A DNA stretch of 32,460 nt from an uncultured bacterium (GTDB taxonomy: Bacteria > Planctomycetota > UBA1135 > GCA-002686595): positions 1-32,460 of the forward strand of contig CALBMX010000079.1 of NCBI GenBank assembly GCA_937896235.1, in the 5' to 3' direction. How positions within the stretch are numbered: the stretch's first letter is position 1; each line of letters starts with the position of its first letter. A program made the position numbers and the translations under genes. This document shows positions 1 through 8,596 of the stretch, piece by piece. The notes beneath the pieces are model-generated. The model made no database searches. It was given only the letters and a program-made list of their open reading frames with translations, and was not told the DNA's origin.

Positions 1-2
1 CT

Positions 3-167
3 GATGCTCCGGCGACAGAAGCTCCGGCGACAGAAGCTCCGGCGACAGAAGCTCCGGCGACAGAAGCTCCGGCGACAGAAGCTCCAGTGGCTGAGGCTCC
101 AGTGGCTGAGGCTCCAGTGGCTGAGGCTCCAGTGGCAGAGGCTCCATTGGCTGAGGCCGCTAGTGCT
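3..167 (+). repeat. 15-bp in-frame tandem repeat array (EAPAT / EAPVA)
   Basis: About eleven 15-nt units run head to tail, all in the reading frame of the Tex-like gene. The 5' units (from 3 to 77) encode Glu/Asp-Ala-Pro-Ala-Thr and are nearly identical. The 3' units (78-152) encode Glu-Ala-Pro-Val/Leu-Ala with a different codon set, and the last unit (153-167) is degenerate. The array continues to the left edge, so its true length is unknown. The near identity of the 5' units points to recent slippage or unequal crossing-over. The encoded segment should be a flexible acidic Ala/Pro linker. Confidence 0.9.
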
Positions 168-2300
168 GTTGCGGCGACCGTTGCCGAAGAGGGGCACATC
201 CCTTACTTACACCACGGGATAGACCTGACGCCCGGGCTTGCACGGTTGTGCACCGGATTTGTTAACCCCGATAAGGACGTTCACAATGAGGAGCAAGCCC
301 TGGACGGGGCTATGCGTTTGTTGTCGGATCGCCTTGGACGTGACTCGCGCTTGCGCGGTCAGATTCGACGCCTACTTCGCAAGAAGGGGCGCTTGGTCGC
401 AACGGAGCACCCGAAGGCGGACCCCAAGCGTAAGAGCCGCTACAGTGCGCTCCTCAAGCTGAATGAGCCCTTGCGCAATGTGCAGCCTCATACCTTGATC
501 GCTCTGCGCCAAGCGCAGAAAGAGCGCATTCTTACGACGGCAATTGTTCTCGATGGCGATGAGGCTTTGGACCGCGTACGCGCAGCGCTTGGCCGCCACA
601 CCGAGCCCGAGTTCGAGGCCGTTTTGGACTCGATTGCACGTCGTGCACTCGAGCGGCGCCTCCTGCCGATGATCGAGCCGGATATCCGCTTGGAGCTGAA
701 AGAGCGAGGCGATATGGGGGCTCAAACCTTCTTGGCAAAGTACCTCCGCCGCCAGCTCCTGGCGTCGGCTGGTGGTGACCGTCCGTGTTTAGGAGTCAAC
801 GTGAACGCGCGCGGAGCGTGGGTGATCGTTCAAGTGGATGAGGTCAGTGCGGTCCTTGGTACAGAGACTACCGTCGAGACAACGGGACGCGAAGTCCTCG
901 AAATCGGCGCGGATCTGGCTCCTCTCTTGGGCGAGGGCCGCTTTCGGTCCATCTGTGTTGGAAGCGGGAAAGCTTCGCGGAGTGCAGTCCTTAAATTGCG
1001 CGAAGTTCTTAAAGCAATCGATTCCGACGCATTCGTATTTGTCGTCGATGAGGCGGGCTTAAGCGCTTATGCAAATTCCCCGACCTGCCGCGACGAGCTT
1101 CCAGCTCTTAGCGTTCCGGGACGTATGGCGGCGGGGCTTGGACGACGCTTCCAAGATCCGCTCACCGAGCTCCTCAAGGCCGAGGTGAAACCGCTCGTCC
1201 ACGGGATGGAGCAGGTCCAGGTAAGTAAGGCAAACTTGACCCGCGTCCTTCGGGAAACGACGGAGTCGTGCGTTGCCTTTGTGGGTTGCGACATCAACCA
1301 CAGCGGCATTCACATGCTGAATCTCTTGCCAGGCCTCTCGGAAGAGAGTGTCGCCAAGATTGTCGCGCGCCGCTCCGAAAGCCCCTTCCAGACTCGCGAG
1401 GAGCTAAAAGCGGTCCTGGGCGAGCTCGAATACACAAACACCGTCAGCTTCCTGCGTGTATTTGGTGGTTCGCAGCCACTGGATGCGACTGGGTTACACC
1501 CGGAGCAATACGAGCTTGTCGACCGCCTTGTTGCACAAGGCGGGCGTTCGTTTGAGTCCATGTTTGGACAAGTTGGCGGCACCAAGGGGCTGCGCCGCGC
1601 TGACTTCAACATTGATGAAGTGGTCTGGCGCGACCTCGTTCGCGAGCTGGGACGCCCCGGCCGCGATCCTAGGCAGCGCGTCTACATTCCGCGTATCCTC
1701 CCTATCGAGACGGATGCGACTACGCTCGAAAAGGGGCAGATCGTCGAAGGTGTTGTCACGAACGTGTCCAGCTTCGGTGCGTTTGTTGATATCGGCCTCT
1801 TGCGCGACGCGATGATTCATGTGAGTGACGCCTCGTCCCATTACATTCGCGATGCCCGTGAGATCTTTTCGGTGGGTGAGGTCGTTCGCTGCAAAGTACT
1901 GCAACCGCGCGCTCAACGGACTACCCTCACGAGCAAAGAGATGTTGCGCGACCGGCCGACCCATGGCGGGCCACGCCGCGACTCTCGCAGTCGCGGCGGT
2001 GATCGTGATCGATCCCGTGAAGAGAGTCGTCCTCGCCGTGACGAGCGGCCCCAAGTCAAGTTTGATCCGAACTTGCGCGCTGCTCAGACACGCCGTGATG
2101 GCGCTGTTGTTGGTGCTGGCTCTTCCGGTGGTAATCGTGGCGGCAGGCCAGGTGGCGGCAGGCCAGGTGGCGATCGCCGCCCCCGCACAAACGATGAGCG
2201 TGTGGATCGCAACGACCTAGCAAAGGCAAGCAGCGAGGCCAAGTTCAACCCGTTCGCCGACTTCTTCACGAAGGGCGATGACAAGAAGGGCGGCAAGTAG
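3..2300 (+). CDS. Tex-like S1 RNA-binding protein, 5'-truncated by the window edge
   Basis: The frame is open to the left edge, so the gene starts outside the window; the GTG at 87 lies inside the repeat array and is not a convincing start. After the Ala/Pro/Glu repeats the protein follows the Tex (YhgF) layout. A divergent N-terminal helical part comes first, then a YqgF-like RNase-H fold (about 780-1080) and the signature stretch VVDEAG...LQ/FQDPL...HGMEQ (about 1040-1220). Helix-hairpin-helix segments follow (about 1264-1475), ending in the typical PLDATGLHPEQY. An S1 domain spans about 1726-1940. The tail (1940-2200) is rich in Arg, Gly and Asp, like a disordered RNA-binding tail. The YqgF part lacks the usual GLDPG motif (GVNVN here), so nuclease-type chemistry is unlikely. 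Tex proteins bind RNA and transcription complexes. ptsI follows after 24 nt, probably in one operon. Family call is firm; exact orthology to Tex is less so. Confidence 0.85.
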   Translation, partial: DAPATEAPATEAPATEAPATEAPATEAPVAEAPVAEAPVAEAPVAEAPLAEAASAVAATVAEEGHIPYLHHGIDLTPGLARLCTGFVNPDKDVHNEEQALDGAMRLLSDRLGRDSRLRGQIRRLLRKKGRLVATEHPKADPKRKSRYSALLKLNEPLRNVQPHTLIALRQAQKERILTTAIVLDGDEALDRVRAALGRHTEPEFEAVLDSIARRALERRLLPMIEPDIRLELKERGDMGAQTFLAKYLRRQLLASAGGDRPCLGVNVNARGAWVIVQVDEVSAVLGTETTVETTGREVLEIGADLAPLLGEGRFRSICVGSGKASRSAVLKLREVLKAIDSDAFVFVVDEAGLSAYANSPTCRDELPALSVPGRMAAGLGRRFQDPLTELLKAEVKPLVHGMEQVQVSKANLTRVLRETTESCVAFVGCDINHSGIHMLNLLPGLSEESVAKIVARRSESPFQTREELKAVLGELEYTNTVSFLRVFGGSQPLDATGLHPEQYELVDRLVAQGGRSFESMFGQVGGTKGLRRADFNIDEVVWRDLVRELGRPGRDPRQRVYIPRILPIETDATTLEKGQIVEGVVTNVSSFGAFVDIGLLRDAMIHVSDASSHYIRDAREIFSVGEVVRCKVLQPRAQRTTLTSKEMLRDRPTHGGPRRDSRSRGGDRDRSREESRPRRDERPQVKFDPNLRAAQTRRDGAVVGAGSSGGNRGGRPGGGRPGGDRRPRTNDERVDRNDLAKASSEAKFNPFADFFTKGDDKKGGK

Positions 2301-2324
2301 CAGCCGTCTCCAAAGGCGTATCCC

Positions 2325-4079
2325 ATGTCGAAGATGATTCGAGGAACCTCCGTTTCGACGGGCTTGGCAATGGGTGCCGTGCATGTCGTCACGACCGGCG
2401 TGGATGCTGTCCCTGTGTTTACGGTGGCGCCCTCCATGCTGCAAGCAGAAGTCGACCGCCTCGGTGAGGCGGTCGACTTGGCTATGGCTGAGCTCGACCG
2501 TCGTCACAAAGTGGTCGCGACCCAAGCTGGCAGCAAAGAGGCCGAGATATTCATTGTTCAGAAGCTCGTGCTTCAGGATCCAGGAGCGCTCAAAGAGGTT
2601 GAGGCGAAGATTCTCGTCGAGCGGGTGAATGCAGAGAGTGCTGTCAAGGCCCTGATCGACCGCTTGACAGAGACCTTGAATGGTTTGGGCGAAGCGGGAT
2701 CGCGGGGTTTTGCGGCTGATGTTGCCGAGCCATGGAAGCGGGTCCTCGACGCACTTTTGAACCGCAACCGTGAGACGATCCTCTCCGGTCGCGAACCGAT
2801 CATCATCGCGGCCGCAGAGCTCACTCCTCGTGTCGTTGCTTACCTCTCCCGTGAGCTCGTACTGGCCGTAGTTACCGAGATCGGCGGACGCTTCTCGCAC
2901 GGCGCTGTTCTGGCGCGCGCGATGGGGATTCCCTGTGTCGTTGGGGTCCCGGACCTACTCGCACGCCTTGAAAAGGGAATGACCGTGATCGTCGACGGAG
3001 ATCGCGGCAAGTTGCTGCTAACTCCAACCGATGAGGATAAGGCGGAGTTTCAAAAGCGGCTCGAACTTCACGATCAAAGGGCCGCACTGCTCGCTGGCTT
3101 TGCCCATGGAGTTGCTGAGACAAAAGATGGCTTCAAGCTGCTTGTCAAGGCGAACATCGAGGGGCTGCGTGACCTCGACACCTTTGAGATTGGTACGACG
3201 GACGGCGTAGGCTTGTTTCGCACTGAGTTCCTCTATATGGAGCGCGATCAGTTCCCGTCTGAAGAAGAGCAGTTCCGCATCTACCGTCAAGTTCTGGAGC
3301 GGATGGGCGACAAGCCCGTGACGATGCGAACACTTGACATTGGTGCGGACAAAACTCTGCCTTACTTTAAGACTCCCAAGGAGCCGAACCCCGCGTTGGG
3401 TTGGAGGGGGCTGCGGATTTCGCTCGGTTGGCGCGACCTGCTGCGTGTTCAGCTGAGAGCACTTTTGCGCGCGAGCGTCGCCGGCAACCTGCGCGTCTTG
3501 CTCCCCATGGTGACTTCACTGGAAGAAATCCGGGAAGTTCACAAAGAATTTGACGTGCTCCGGAAGGACCTTATTGCGCAGGGGTACGAGGTCGCTGACA
3601 ACGTTCCGGTAGGCGCGATGATCGAGGTCCCGTCCTCTTTTCTGACCCTTAAGCACCTCATCAAAGAGGTCGACTTTATCAGTGTCGGCACGAACGATCT
3701 CGTGCAGTATTTACTGGCGGTTGACCGCGATAATCCTTGGGTCTCGAAGCTCTTCGAGTCCTACCACCCCGGCGTACTTGTGGCGCTGGAGTACATTGCG
3801 CGTATCTCACGTGAAGCGGGGAAACCCTGTGGTGTATGTGGCGATATGGCTGGTGATCCGGCCACGGCAATTATGCTGATGGGGTTCGGATTCGACTCGA
3901 TTAGCGCTGCTGCTCACTTCGCTCCGGAGATTAAATACGCGGTCCGCTCTGTGACGATGAACGATGCGAGGGAGCTTGCGAAAGTCCTTGCAGATCAGGC
4001 CATCGTCGCCAATGTGAGGAAGGGCTTAGAGGAGTTTGCGGAACGCTTCGACCTTCGGGGCGACGCGTTGAGGGTCTGA
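2325..4079 (+). CDS. ptsI: PTS enzyme I (phosphoenolpyruvate-protein phosphotransferase)
   Basis: 584 residues, close to the 575 of the E. coli protein. It transfers phosphate from PEP to a histidine and on to HPr in the cytoplasm. The swivelling phosphohistidine site is present (GGRFSHGA, His192). So are the PEP-binding arginines Arg299 (GLFRTEF) and Arg335 (TMRTLDIG), the metal ligand Glu434 (MIEVPSS), the GTNDL motif at 455-459, and the catalytic Cys505 in CGVCGDMAGD. All key residues of an active enzyme I are therefore intact. The ATG at 2325 has only a weak AAGG upstream. It lies 24 nt after the Tex-like gene and is followed by a strong hairpin at 4122-4149. No HPr, HPr kinase or EII gene is in the window, so whether it serves sugar transport or a regulatory phosphorelay cannot be judged here. 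Confidence 0.95.
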   Translation: MSKMIRGTSVSTGLAMGAVHVVTTGVDAVPVFTVAPSMLQAEVDRLGEAVDLAMAELDRRHKVVATQAGSKEAEIFIVQKLVLQDPGALKEVEAKILVERVNAESAVKALIDRLTETLNGLGEAGSRGFAADVAEPWKRVLDALLNRNRETILSGREPIIIAAAELTPRVVAYLSRELVLAVVTEIGGRFSHGAVLARAMGIPCVVGVPDLLARLEKGMTVIVDGDRGKLLLTPTDEDKAEFQKRLELHDQRAALLAGFAHGVAETKDGFKLLVKANIEGLRDLDTFEIGTTDGVGLFRTEFLYMERDQFPSEEEQFRIYRQVLERMGDKPVTMRTLDIGADKTLPYFKTPKEPNPALGWRGLRISLGWRDLLRVQLRALLRASVAGNLRVLLPMVTSLEEIREVHKEFDVLRKDLIAQGYEVADNVPVGAMIEVPSSFLTLKHLIKEVDFISVGTNDLVQYLLAVDRDNPWVSKLFESYHPGVLVALEYIARISREAGKPCGVCGDMAGDPATAIMLMGFGFDSISAAAHFAPEIKYAVRSVTMNDARELAKVLADQAIVANVRKGLEEFAERFDLRGDALRV

Positions 4080-4121
4080 GAAGCCCGCTCCACCACATTT
4101 TGTCGAGACAATCGGCAAGAC

Positions 4122-4149
4122 TCCCCTGCAATCGAAAGATTGCAGGGGA
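4122..4149. terminator. Perfect 12-bp hairpin with GAAA tetraloop after ptsI
   Basis: The arms TCCCCTGCAATC (4122-4133) and GATTGCAGGGGA (4138-4149) pair perfectly around a GAAA loop, 42 nt after the ptsI stop. No U-tract follows on the plus strand, so it may be a terminator that does not need one, or a 3'-end stabilising stem. Confidence 0.7.
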
Positions 4150-4241
4150 ACGCCCCTTGAACCTTGGGCCTCTGCACAGTGCAATCTATGTAGATCAATA
4201 AACGTTTCACCCGTAGGTGTTCGTTTTGCCCCGACTTTCTT

Positions 4242-4248
4242 GGAGGAG
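4242..4248 (+). promoter_or_regulatory. Strong ribosome binding site that fixes the start of the SANT-repeat gene
   Basis: GGAGGAG lies 6 nt before GTG 4255. This is the clearest Shine-Dalgarno sequence in the window, and it rules out the upstream in-frame TTG at 4240, whose codons would be built from the binding site itself. Upstream, TTGGGC (4164-4169) and TATGTA (4187-4192) with 17-nt spacing could be a weak promoter. Confidence 0.75.
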
Positions 4249-4254
4249 ATTCTG

Positions 4255-5022
4255 GTGCAAGGACCGAGTAAAGGACAGCAGTATTCAGGCCAGCGACGAG
4301 GTCGCTGGTCCCAATCTGAAGTCGACAGACTGAAAGAACTTTTTGGGCTTCGTGACGAGGGCGTGATTGCACGTGACCTCGGGCGCTCCGTTGCGAGCGT
4401 TCGTAAGATGGCTGAGATAACCTGTCGCGGTGAGCCGCGTCAGGGACCATGGGCGGCGAATGAGGTGCAAGACCTTAGGCGCTACCTTGGTGTCTCTACG
4501 CCCGAAGTGATCGCGCGACTACTTGGACGCCCTGAGAATGAGGTGCGTGAGCGCATTCTCGATCTCGGCCGCATCCGGACGGACACCCAATGGGGGCGCG
4601 ACGAGATCGTCGAGTTCAAGCGTGTCTATGGCACTCGTACGGACGAGGACCTGACGCGCATCTTCGGTCGCCCGCTTGCGGATATCGAAGAGCTAGCGGG
4701 GGAACACTCCCTTGCGAAAGACAAGGCCTTTCTGCGTCGCCTCAAAGGTGATGTCGCCACTCGCATGCCGCGGTGGACACAAACGGAGCTTGATCGATTG
4801 CGCGAGTTGTATACCAATCACGCGAATCTCGACATCGCCCGTGAGCTTGGGCGGTCGGTGAAGAGTGTCGTCTCTAAAGCCCACAACATGGGATTGCGGA
4901 AGGACCTGGACCGCCTACGCGAGATGGGGAGGCAGAATGTCAGCCATCGCTACCAGCGCGAGGACGATGTGATCCCCTCGATGCCTCCGGTGTCGTTCGA
5001 TTCGGATCCCCTGCCGGAGTAA
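4255..5022 (+). CDS. Four-repeat Myb/SANT-like helix-turn-helix protein
   Basis: 255 residues, soluble, no membrane segment. Four repeats of one pattern can be read: a Trp (residues 18, 66, 113 and 174), then an acidic/hydrophobic helix, then a short helix containing I/L-A-R-x-L/F-G-R-S/P, then a Val- or Ile-rich third helix. This is the spacing of a Myb/SANT or GcrA-like three-helix domain, with one Trp per repeat. Repeats 1 and 4 resemble each other most (LGRSV in both); repeat 4 ends in KAHNMGLRK, as in single-domain SANT proteins. The C-terminus is a short acidic tail. DNA or chromatin-like binding is inferred from the fold only. The gene is flanked by hairpins on both sides and is probably monocistronic. 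No partner gene is evident, and I do not recognise a named family. Confidence 0.8.
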   Translation: MQGPSKGQQYSGQRRGRWSQSEVDRLKELFGLRDEGVIARDLGRSVASVRKMAEITCRGEPRQGPWAANEVQDLRRYLGVSTPEVIARLLGRPENEVRERILDLGRIRTDTQWGRDEIVEFKRVYGTRTDEDLTRIFGRPLADIEELAGEHSLAKDKAFLRRLKGDVATRMPRWTQTELDRLRELYTNHANLDIARELGRSVKSVVSKAHNMGLRKDLDRLREMGRQNVSHRYQREDDVIPSMPPVSFDSDPLPE

Positions 5023-5047
5023 AACTCCGCTTTTGGTTACCGCATAT

Positions 5048-5097
5048 TTTGGCGGGCCCGAGGGAAGGCGCATCACGCTTTTTTCGGGCCCGCCAAA
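5048..5097. terminator. 14-bp inverted repeat between convergent genes
   Basis: TTTGGCGGGCCCGA (5048-5061) and its exact complement TCGGGCCCGCCAAA (5084-5097) flank a 22-nt loop. The repeat lies between the stops of the SANT-repeat gene (plus) and the DnaE-like gene (minus), so a bidirectional terminator is likely. The loop ends in a run of T. Confidence 0.75.
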
Positions 5098-5122
5098 GCG
5101 TGCAGTGGCCCCAGCATGAGAG

Positions 5123-8100
5123 TTACTCCAGACGCGCAACGCGATCGACGTGCAATGTGCACGCACCGAGTTGCTCTTCGACGAGTCCGCTCACGAGGTA
5201 CGGACCGTGATCGATGAGAACGCCGCTCCAGCGCGTGTTTGCGTCCGCGAAGAGAGCGGCTTCGGCCAAGCCACTCTCGTCCTCCAGCGTGAGGAACCGC
5301 ATCCAACGTCCATCGGCGCTGCGCAGCCTACGCGATGCGGCGATCCAGCCGAGAATGGTGATGTGTCTCCCGGCGAGGTTGTCGAGCTCGGCGCAAGGCG
5401 TGACGGCGCTTTTAGGCGAACCAAAGAGTCGTACGGGGTGAAGGTTGATACTGAAGCCCAACAGCTCGAGCTCTGCGAGTGCGCGCTCGTTCGCATTGGG
5501 GTCGGGCAAGGCGGGTAGCGCGGCGGCGGAGAGCTCGCGGCGCGGGAAGGCCAGCAGCGGTTGGCTTGTCTGTGTGAGCATGGGGATGCGCCCGCCGCTG
5601 CCTCCCCAGCCCGTATTTTGGGCGTTGCTTTCCCCAAAGAGCCCCATTGCTGGGGGGGTGGCTTCGGAGACGCGGTCCGCATGGCTTCGACCAAAGGATT
5701 CTAAGGCCATGGGGTCGAGTGCTTCCTCGCCGGGAATCCGCTTGGGCACTTTGCGGGCTGGGCTGTGGAGTAGGTGGAGCCTCCAGAGAAGCTCGGGGCG
5801 GGTGCGGTCAAATGCATCCAGTGCGCCCGTCCGGATGAGTGCCTCCACCTCGTCACGTTGGGCTGAAGTTCGCTTGAGGAGCTCCGGTAGAGAGAGAAAC
5901 GGGCCGTCCTCTCGGCGGCTCGTCAGGATCGCTTCAGCGGTCCCCTCCGAGAGTCCGCGCACTTGTCCAAAGCCGGCGCGCAGCCCGGGTAGATTACGGC
6001 GAGTGACCCGCGCAAAGGTGTAGTCCGCTTGGCTCAGGTTGAGGTCGGGTCCCAGGATCGTTGCGCCCAGGCGGCGGGCCTCTTCCACGTAGACGCGAGC
6101 GGCGTAGTAGCCGGTGTGGCTGGCTAGAAAAGAGGCGAGGAACAGCACGGGGTAGTGAGCCTTGAGATATGCCGTGCGGTAAGAGATGCGTCCGTAGGTC
6201 ACGGCATGCGCCTTGCAAAAACCGAAGGCTGCGAAGTTCGCGATGAGCTCCCAAACGTGCGCGGCATCTTTGGGGCTGACTCCACGTTCGCCTGCGCCGC
6301 CGAGGAAGCGCACCTGGAGCTCGTCGAGCTCGGCACTGCGCTTTTTGGACAGTGCGCGCCGTAGGCGGTCGGCCTCGGCGAGAGTCATCCCCGCCAGCGC
6401 GACGGCGACCTGCATCACGTCCTCTTGATAGAGCATGACGCCATAGGTCTCGGCCAGCACGTCCTCCAAGAGTGGATGGGGAGGCGCCGGATCTTCGAGC
6501 TTTCGGAAGCGCCGTACATAGGCGTCCTTCATCCCCGAACTCGCCGGGCCGGGCCGAATCAATGCGATCGACTGGATGACGTCATCCATCGTGCGCGCAG
6601 CGGTTTGCTTGAGCAAGTTGCGCATGCCCGGTGACTCGATTTGAAAACAGCCGATCGCACGGCCCGCGGCGAGCAGGTCCCCCGTTTTCGCATCGTCTTC
6701 GGGGATGCTTGCCAGATCGAGCTCGAGGCCGTACTCGACCTTCAACAGTTTGAGGCAGTCGTCGAGTACGGTGAGCGCGCGGTTTCCGAGAAGGTCCATC
6801 TTGACGAGCCCGATGGCCTCGACGCCGTCCTTGTCGAACTGGGTGACGATCGGGCCCTTGGCTGCGCGCGCGCAGGCCGTGTGATGGGTGATCGAAAACG
6901 GGGCGACAACAACGCCGCCGGGGTGCAGACCCATCTGGCGCGGGACGTCAAGTAGAGCGGCGGCGGCTTCGAGTGTGGCGAGGAAACGCGCGTCTTCGAA
7001 GGGGAAGTGGCGGCACTCGGGCAGGCCAGCAAAGGCTTGGGCCACGGGGTTGTCGGCCATCTGTTTGAGGCCGGCGGGCGGCTCACGCCATTCGGAGCGC
7101 GGCGGCGTCGTCCACGGCAGGCGCTTCGACCAGCGGTTGAACTCGGCGGGGGCGAGGCCGACGGCGAGGGCGGCCTCACGAAAGGCCGAGCGCAACCCAA
7201 ACGTCCCGAGTGTCGCGATCATTGCGGTGCGCGTGGGGCCAAAGGTCTCGTAGACGGCCTCAAGCACCTCATCGCGCCGCCTCCAGCAGAAGTCGAGGTC
7301 AATGTCGGGGCGGTCTTTGCGCGTGGGGTTGAGGAAGCGCTCGAAGGGCAGGCGGTAGCGGATCGGGTCGGCGTCGGTCAGGCCTAGGCAATAGGCGACC
7401 AAGCTGTCGGCCGCAGAACCGCGCCCGACGCACGGAATGCCACTGTCCTTGGCGAAGCCGGCAATGCGGTGTACCAGCAGGAAATAGGCCGAGTAGCCAA
7501 GCTCGTCAATCGCCGCGAGCTCCTTGTTCATGCGGTGCGTCACCTCGGGAGTGAGCGGCCGGTAGCGGATCGACATGCCCTCAAAGGCAAGCCGCGCGAG
7601 CTCCGAGTAGGGCGTGCGTCCGTCCTCTAGTTCAAGCTTGGGGAAAATCACACCGCCGAGGGTGAGTTCGAACGTGCAGCTGGTCGCGATCTCGTTGGTC
7701 TGCTCAAAAAGCGCGTCGACGTTTGGAGCACCGCCGAGAGACGTCTCGTAGTCGGCGTACAGCGCGCGCATCGAGGTCGCGTCTTGTAAATGCGAAGACG
7801 CAGAGGCGAGCCACGCGGCCGGAACCCGCTCGATCAGCGCATTGCCGCGAATCGCGGCACGCACCCGGTGCGCAGTGCGACCCTCGGGGTACGCGAAGTA
7901 GCAGTCGGGTGCGGCGACCATCGGAATCCGCAACGCCTTCGCGGCTTGGAGCAAACCTAGCACGACACCGGCCGTGGGCCTGGCGGGTGGAGGTGCTTTG
8001 CCCGCCTCGATAAACGTCAAGTCTTCGGGCGCCGGCAGTTCGGGGGGATCGAACAGGCTCCACGTGCGTGTCGTTCGAGAGTGCAGTTTGGGGGGCGGAA

Positions 8101-8596
8101 TGGGGAGTGCCGCGAAAAGTTGTCCAGGGCCAAGGCGCCCCGCCAAGGCGAACAGCAGGCGCGGGTGGTCGACCAAAAAAACAAGGCCCTCGGCGTGCTC
8201 GAGCACGGCGTCGCCAAGTAGGAAATGCGCCGGCCCATGTAGGCCTTTCGGCAACACGCTGCCCGGATCTGCGCCGAGCTTGCGCGCGGAGACAAGCCTG
8301 CAGAGGTTCTGCCAGCCGGCCTCGCTTTGCACCAAAGCGACAACGCGCCCAGGGCGCCCCGTGGGGTCCGTGAGCTCCGCGCCGAGCAGCGGCCGGGGCA
8401 CGGGCCCGCCGTCGCCTTGGGCGCGCTCCCAGGCCTGCGTGAACTCGACCAATCCCGCGACCGAGTCCACGTCGCAAAGGGCCAGGCTCGCGAACCCCAG
8501 CGCCGCCCCGCGCCGCAAGAGCGCCGCCGGCGAATCCACGCCCAAGAGAAGCGAGTGGTGGCCGTGTACGCGCAGTGGTGTGTAGGTCGAGGTCAT
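5123..8596 (-). CDS. dnaE2: DNA polymerase III alpha subunit, error-prone DnaE2/ImuC-like
   Basis: 1157 residues. Order: PHP domain (about 5-240), polymerase core (about 310-880), helix-hairpin-helix segment (GQVRGLSEGTAEAIL and following), then a C-terminal OB-fold ending at the stop. The three catalytic aspartates are present: Asp433 and Asp435 in PDIDLDF, and Asp601 in KMDLLGNR. The PHP metal site is degenerate (RVHGHH near residue 10, ALCDVDS near 41 where DH is usual), so proofreading by this domain is unlikely. A clamp-binding-like pentapeptide AMGLF lies in the C-terminal third. I assign it to the DnaE2/ImuC class from the degenerate PHP domain, the nearby DinB-like gene and the shared upstream box; a replicative or other DnaE type is not excluded. 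The ATG at 8596 has no Shine-Dalgarno, and the shared 14-nt box ends 14 nt upstream. Confidence 0.85.
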   Translation of the reverse strand: MTSTYTPLRVHGHHSLLLGVDSPAALLRRGAALGFASLALCDVDSVAGLVEFTQAWERAQGDGGPVPRPLLGAELTDPTGRPGRVVALVQSEAGWQNLCRLVSARKLGADPGSVLPKGLHGPAHFLLGDAVLEHAEGLVFLVDHPRLLFALAGRLGPGQLFAALPIPPPKLHSRTTRTWSLFDPPELPAPEDLTFIEAGKAPPPARPTAGVVLGLLQAAKALRIPMVAAPDCYFAYPEGRTAHRVRAAIRGNALIERVPAAWLASASSHLQDATSMRALYADYETSLGGAPNVDALFEQTNEIATSCTFELTLGGVIFPKLELEDGRTPYSELARLAFEGMSIRYRPLTPEVTHRMNKELAAIDELGYSAYFLLVHRIAGFAKDSGIPCVGRGSAADSLVAYCLGLTDADPIRYRLPFERFLNPTRKDRPDIDLDFCWRRRDEVLEAVYETFGPTRTAMIATLGTFGLRSAFREAALAVGLAPAEFNRWSKRLPWTTPPRSEWREPPAGLKQMADNPVAQAFAGLPECRHFPFEDARFLATLEAAAALLDVPRQMGLHPGGVVVAPFSITHHTACARAAKGPIVTQFDKDGVEAIGLVKMDLLGNRALTVLDDCLKLLKVEYGLELDLASIPEDDAKTGDLLAAGRAIGCFQIESPGMRNLLKQTAARTMDDVIQSIALIRPGPASSGMKDAYVRRFRKLEDPAPPHPLLEDVLAETYGVMLYQEDVMQVAVALAGMTLAEADRLRRALSKKRSAELDELQVRFLGGAGERGVSPKDAAHVWELIANFAAFGFCKAHAVTYGRISYRTAYLKAHYPVLFLASFLASHTGYYAARVYVEEARRLGATILGPDLNLSQADYTFARVTRRNLPGLRAGFGQVRGLSEGTAEAILTSRREDGPFLSLPELLKRTSAQRDEVEALIRTGALDAFDRTRPELLWRLHLLHSPARKVPKRIPGEEALDPMALESFGRSHADRVSEATPPAMGLFGESNAQNTGWGGSGGRIPMLTQTSQPLLAFPRRELSAAALPALPDPNANERALAELELLGFSINLHPVRLFGSPKSAVTPCAELDNLAGRHITILGWIAASRRLRSADGRWMRFLTLEDESGLAEAALFADANTRWSGVLIDHGPYLVSGLVEEQLGACTLHVDRVARLE

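Noticed and set aside
87..89. GTG at 87 as start of the Tex-like gene
   Set aside because: It is one of several GTGs inside the repeat array and the frame is open to the window edge.
3..167. Tandem repeats as a CRISPR array or iteron origin
   Set aside because: The units are contiguous without spacers and translate in frame as a linker.
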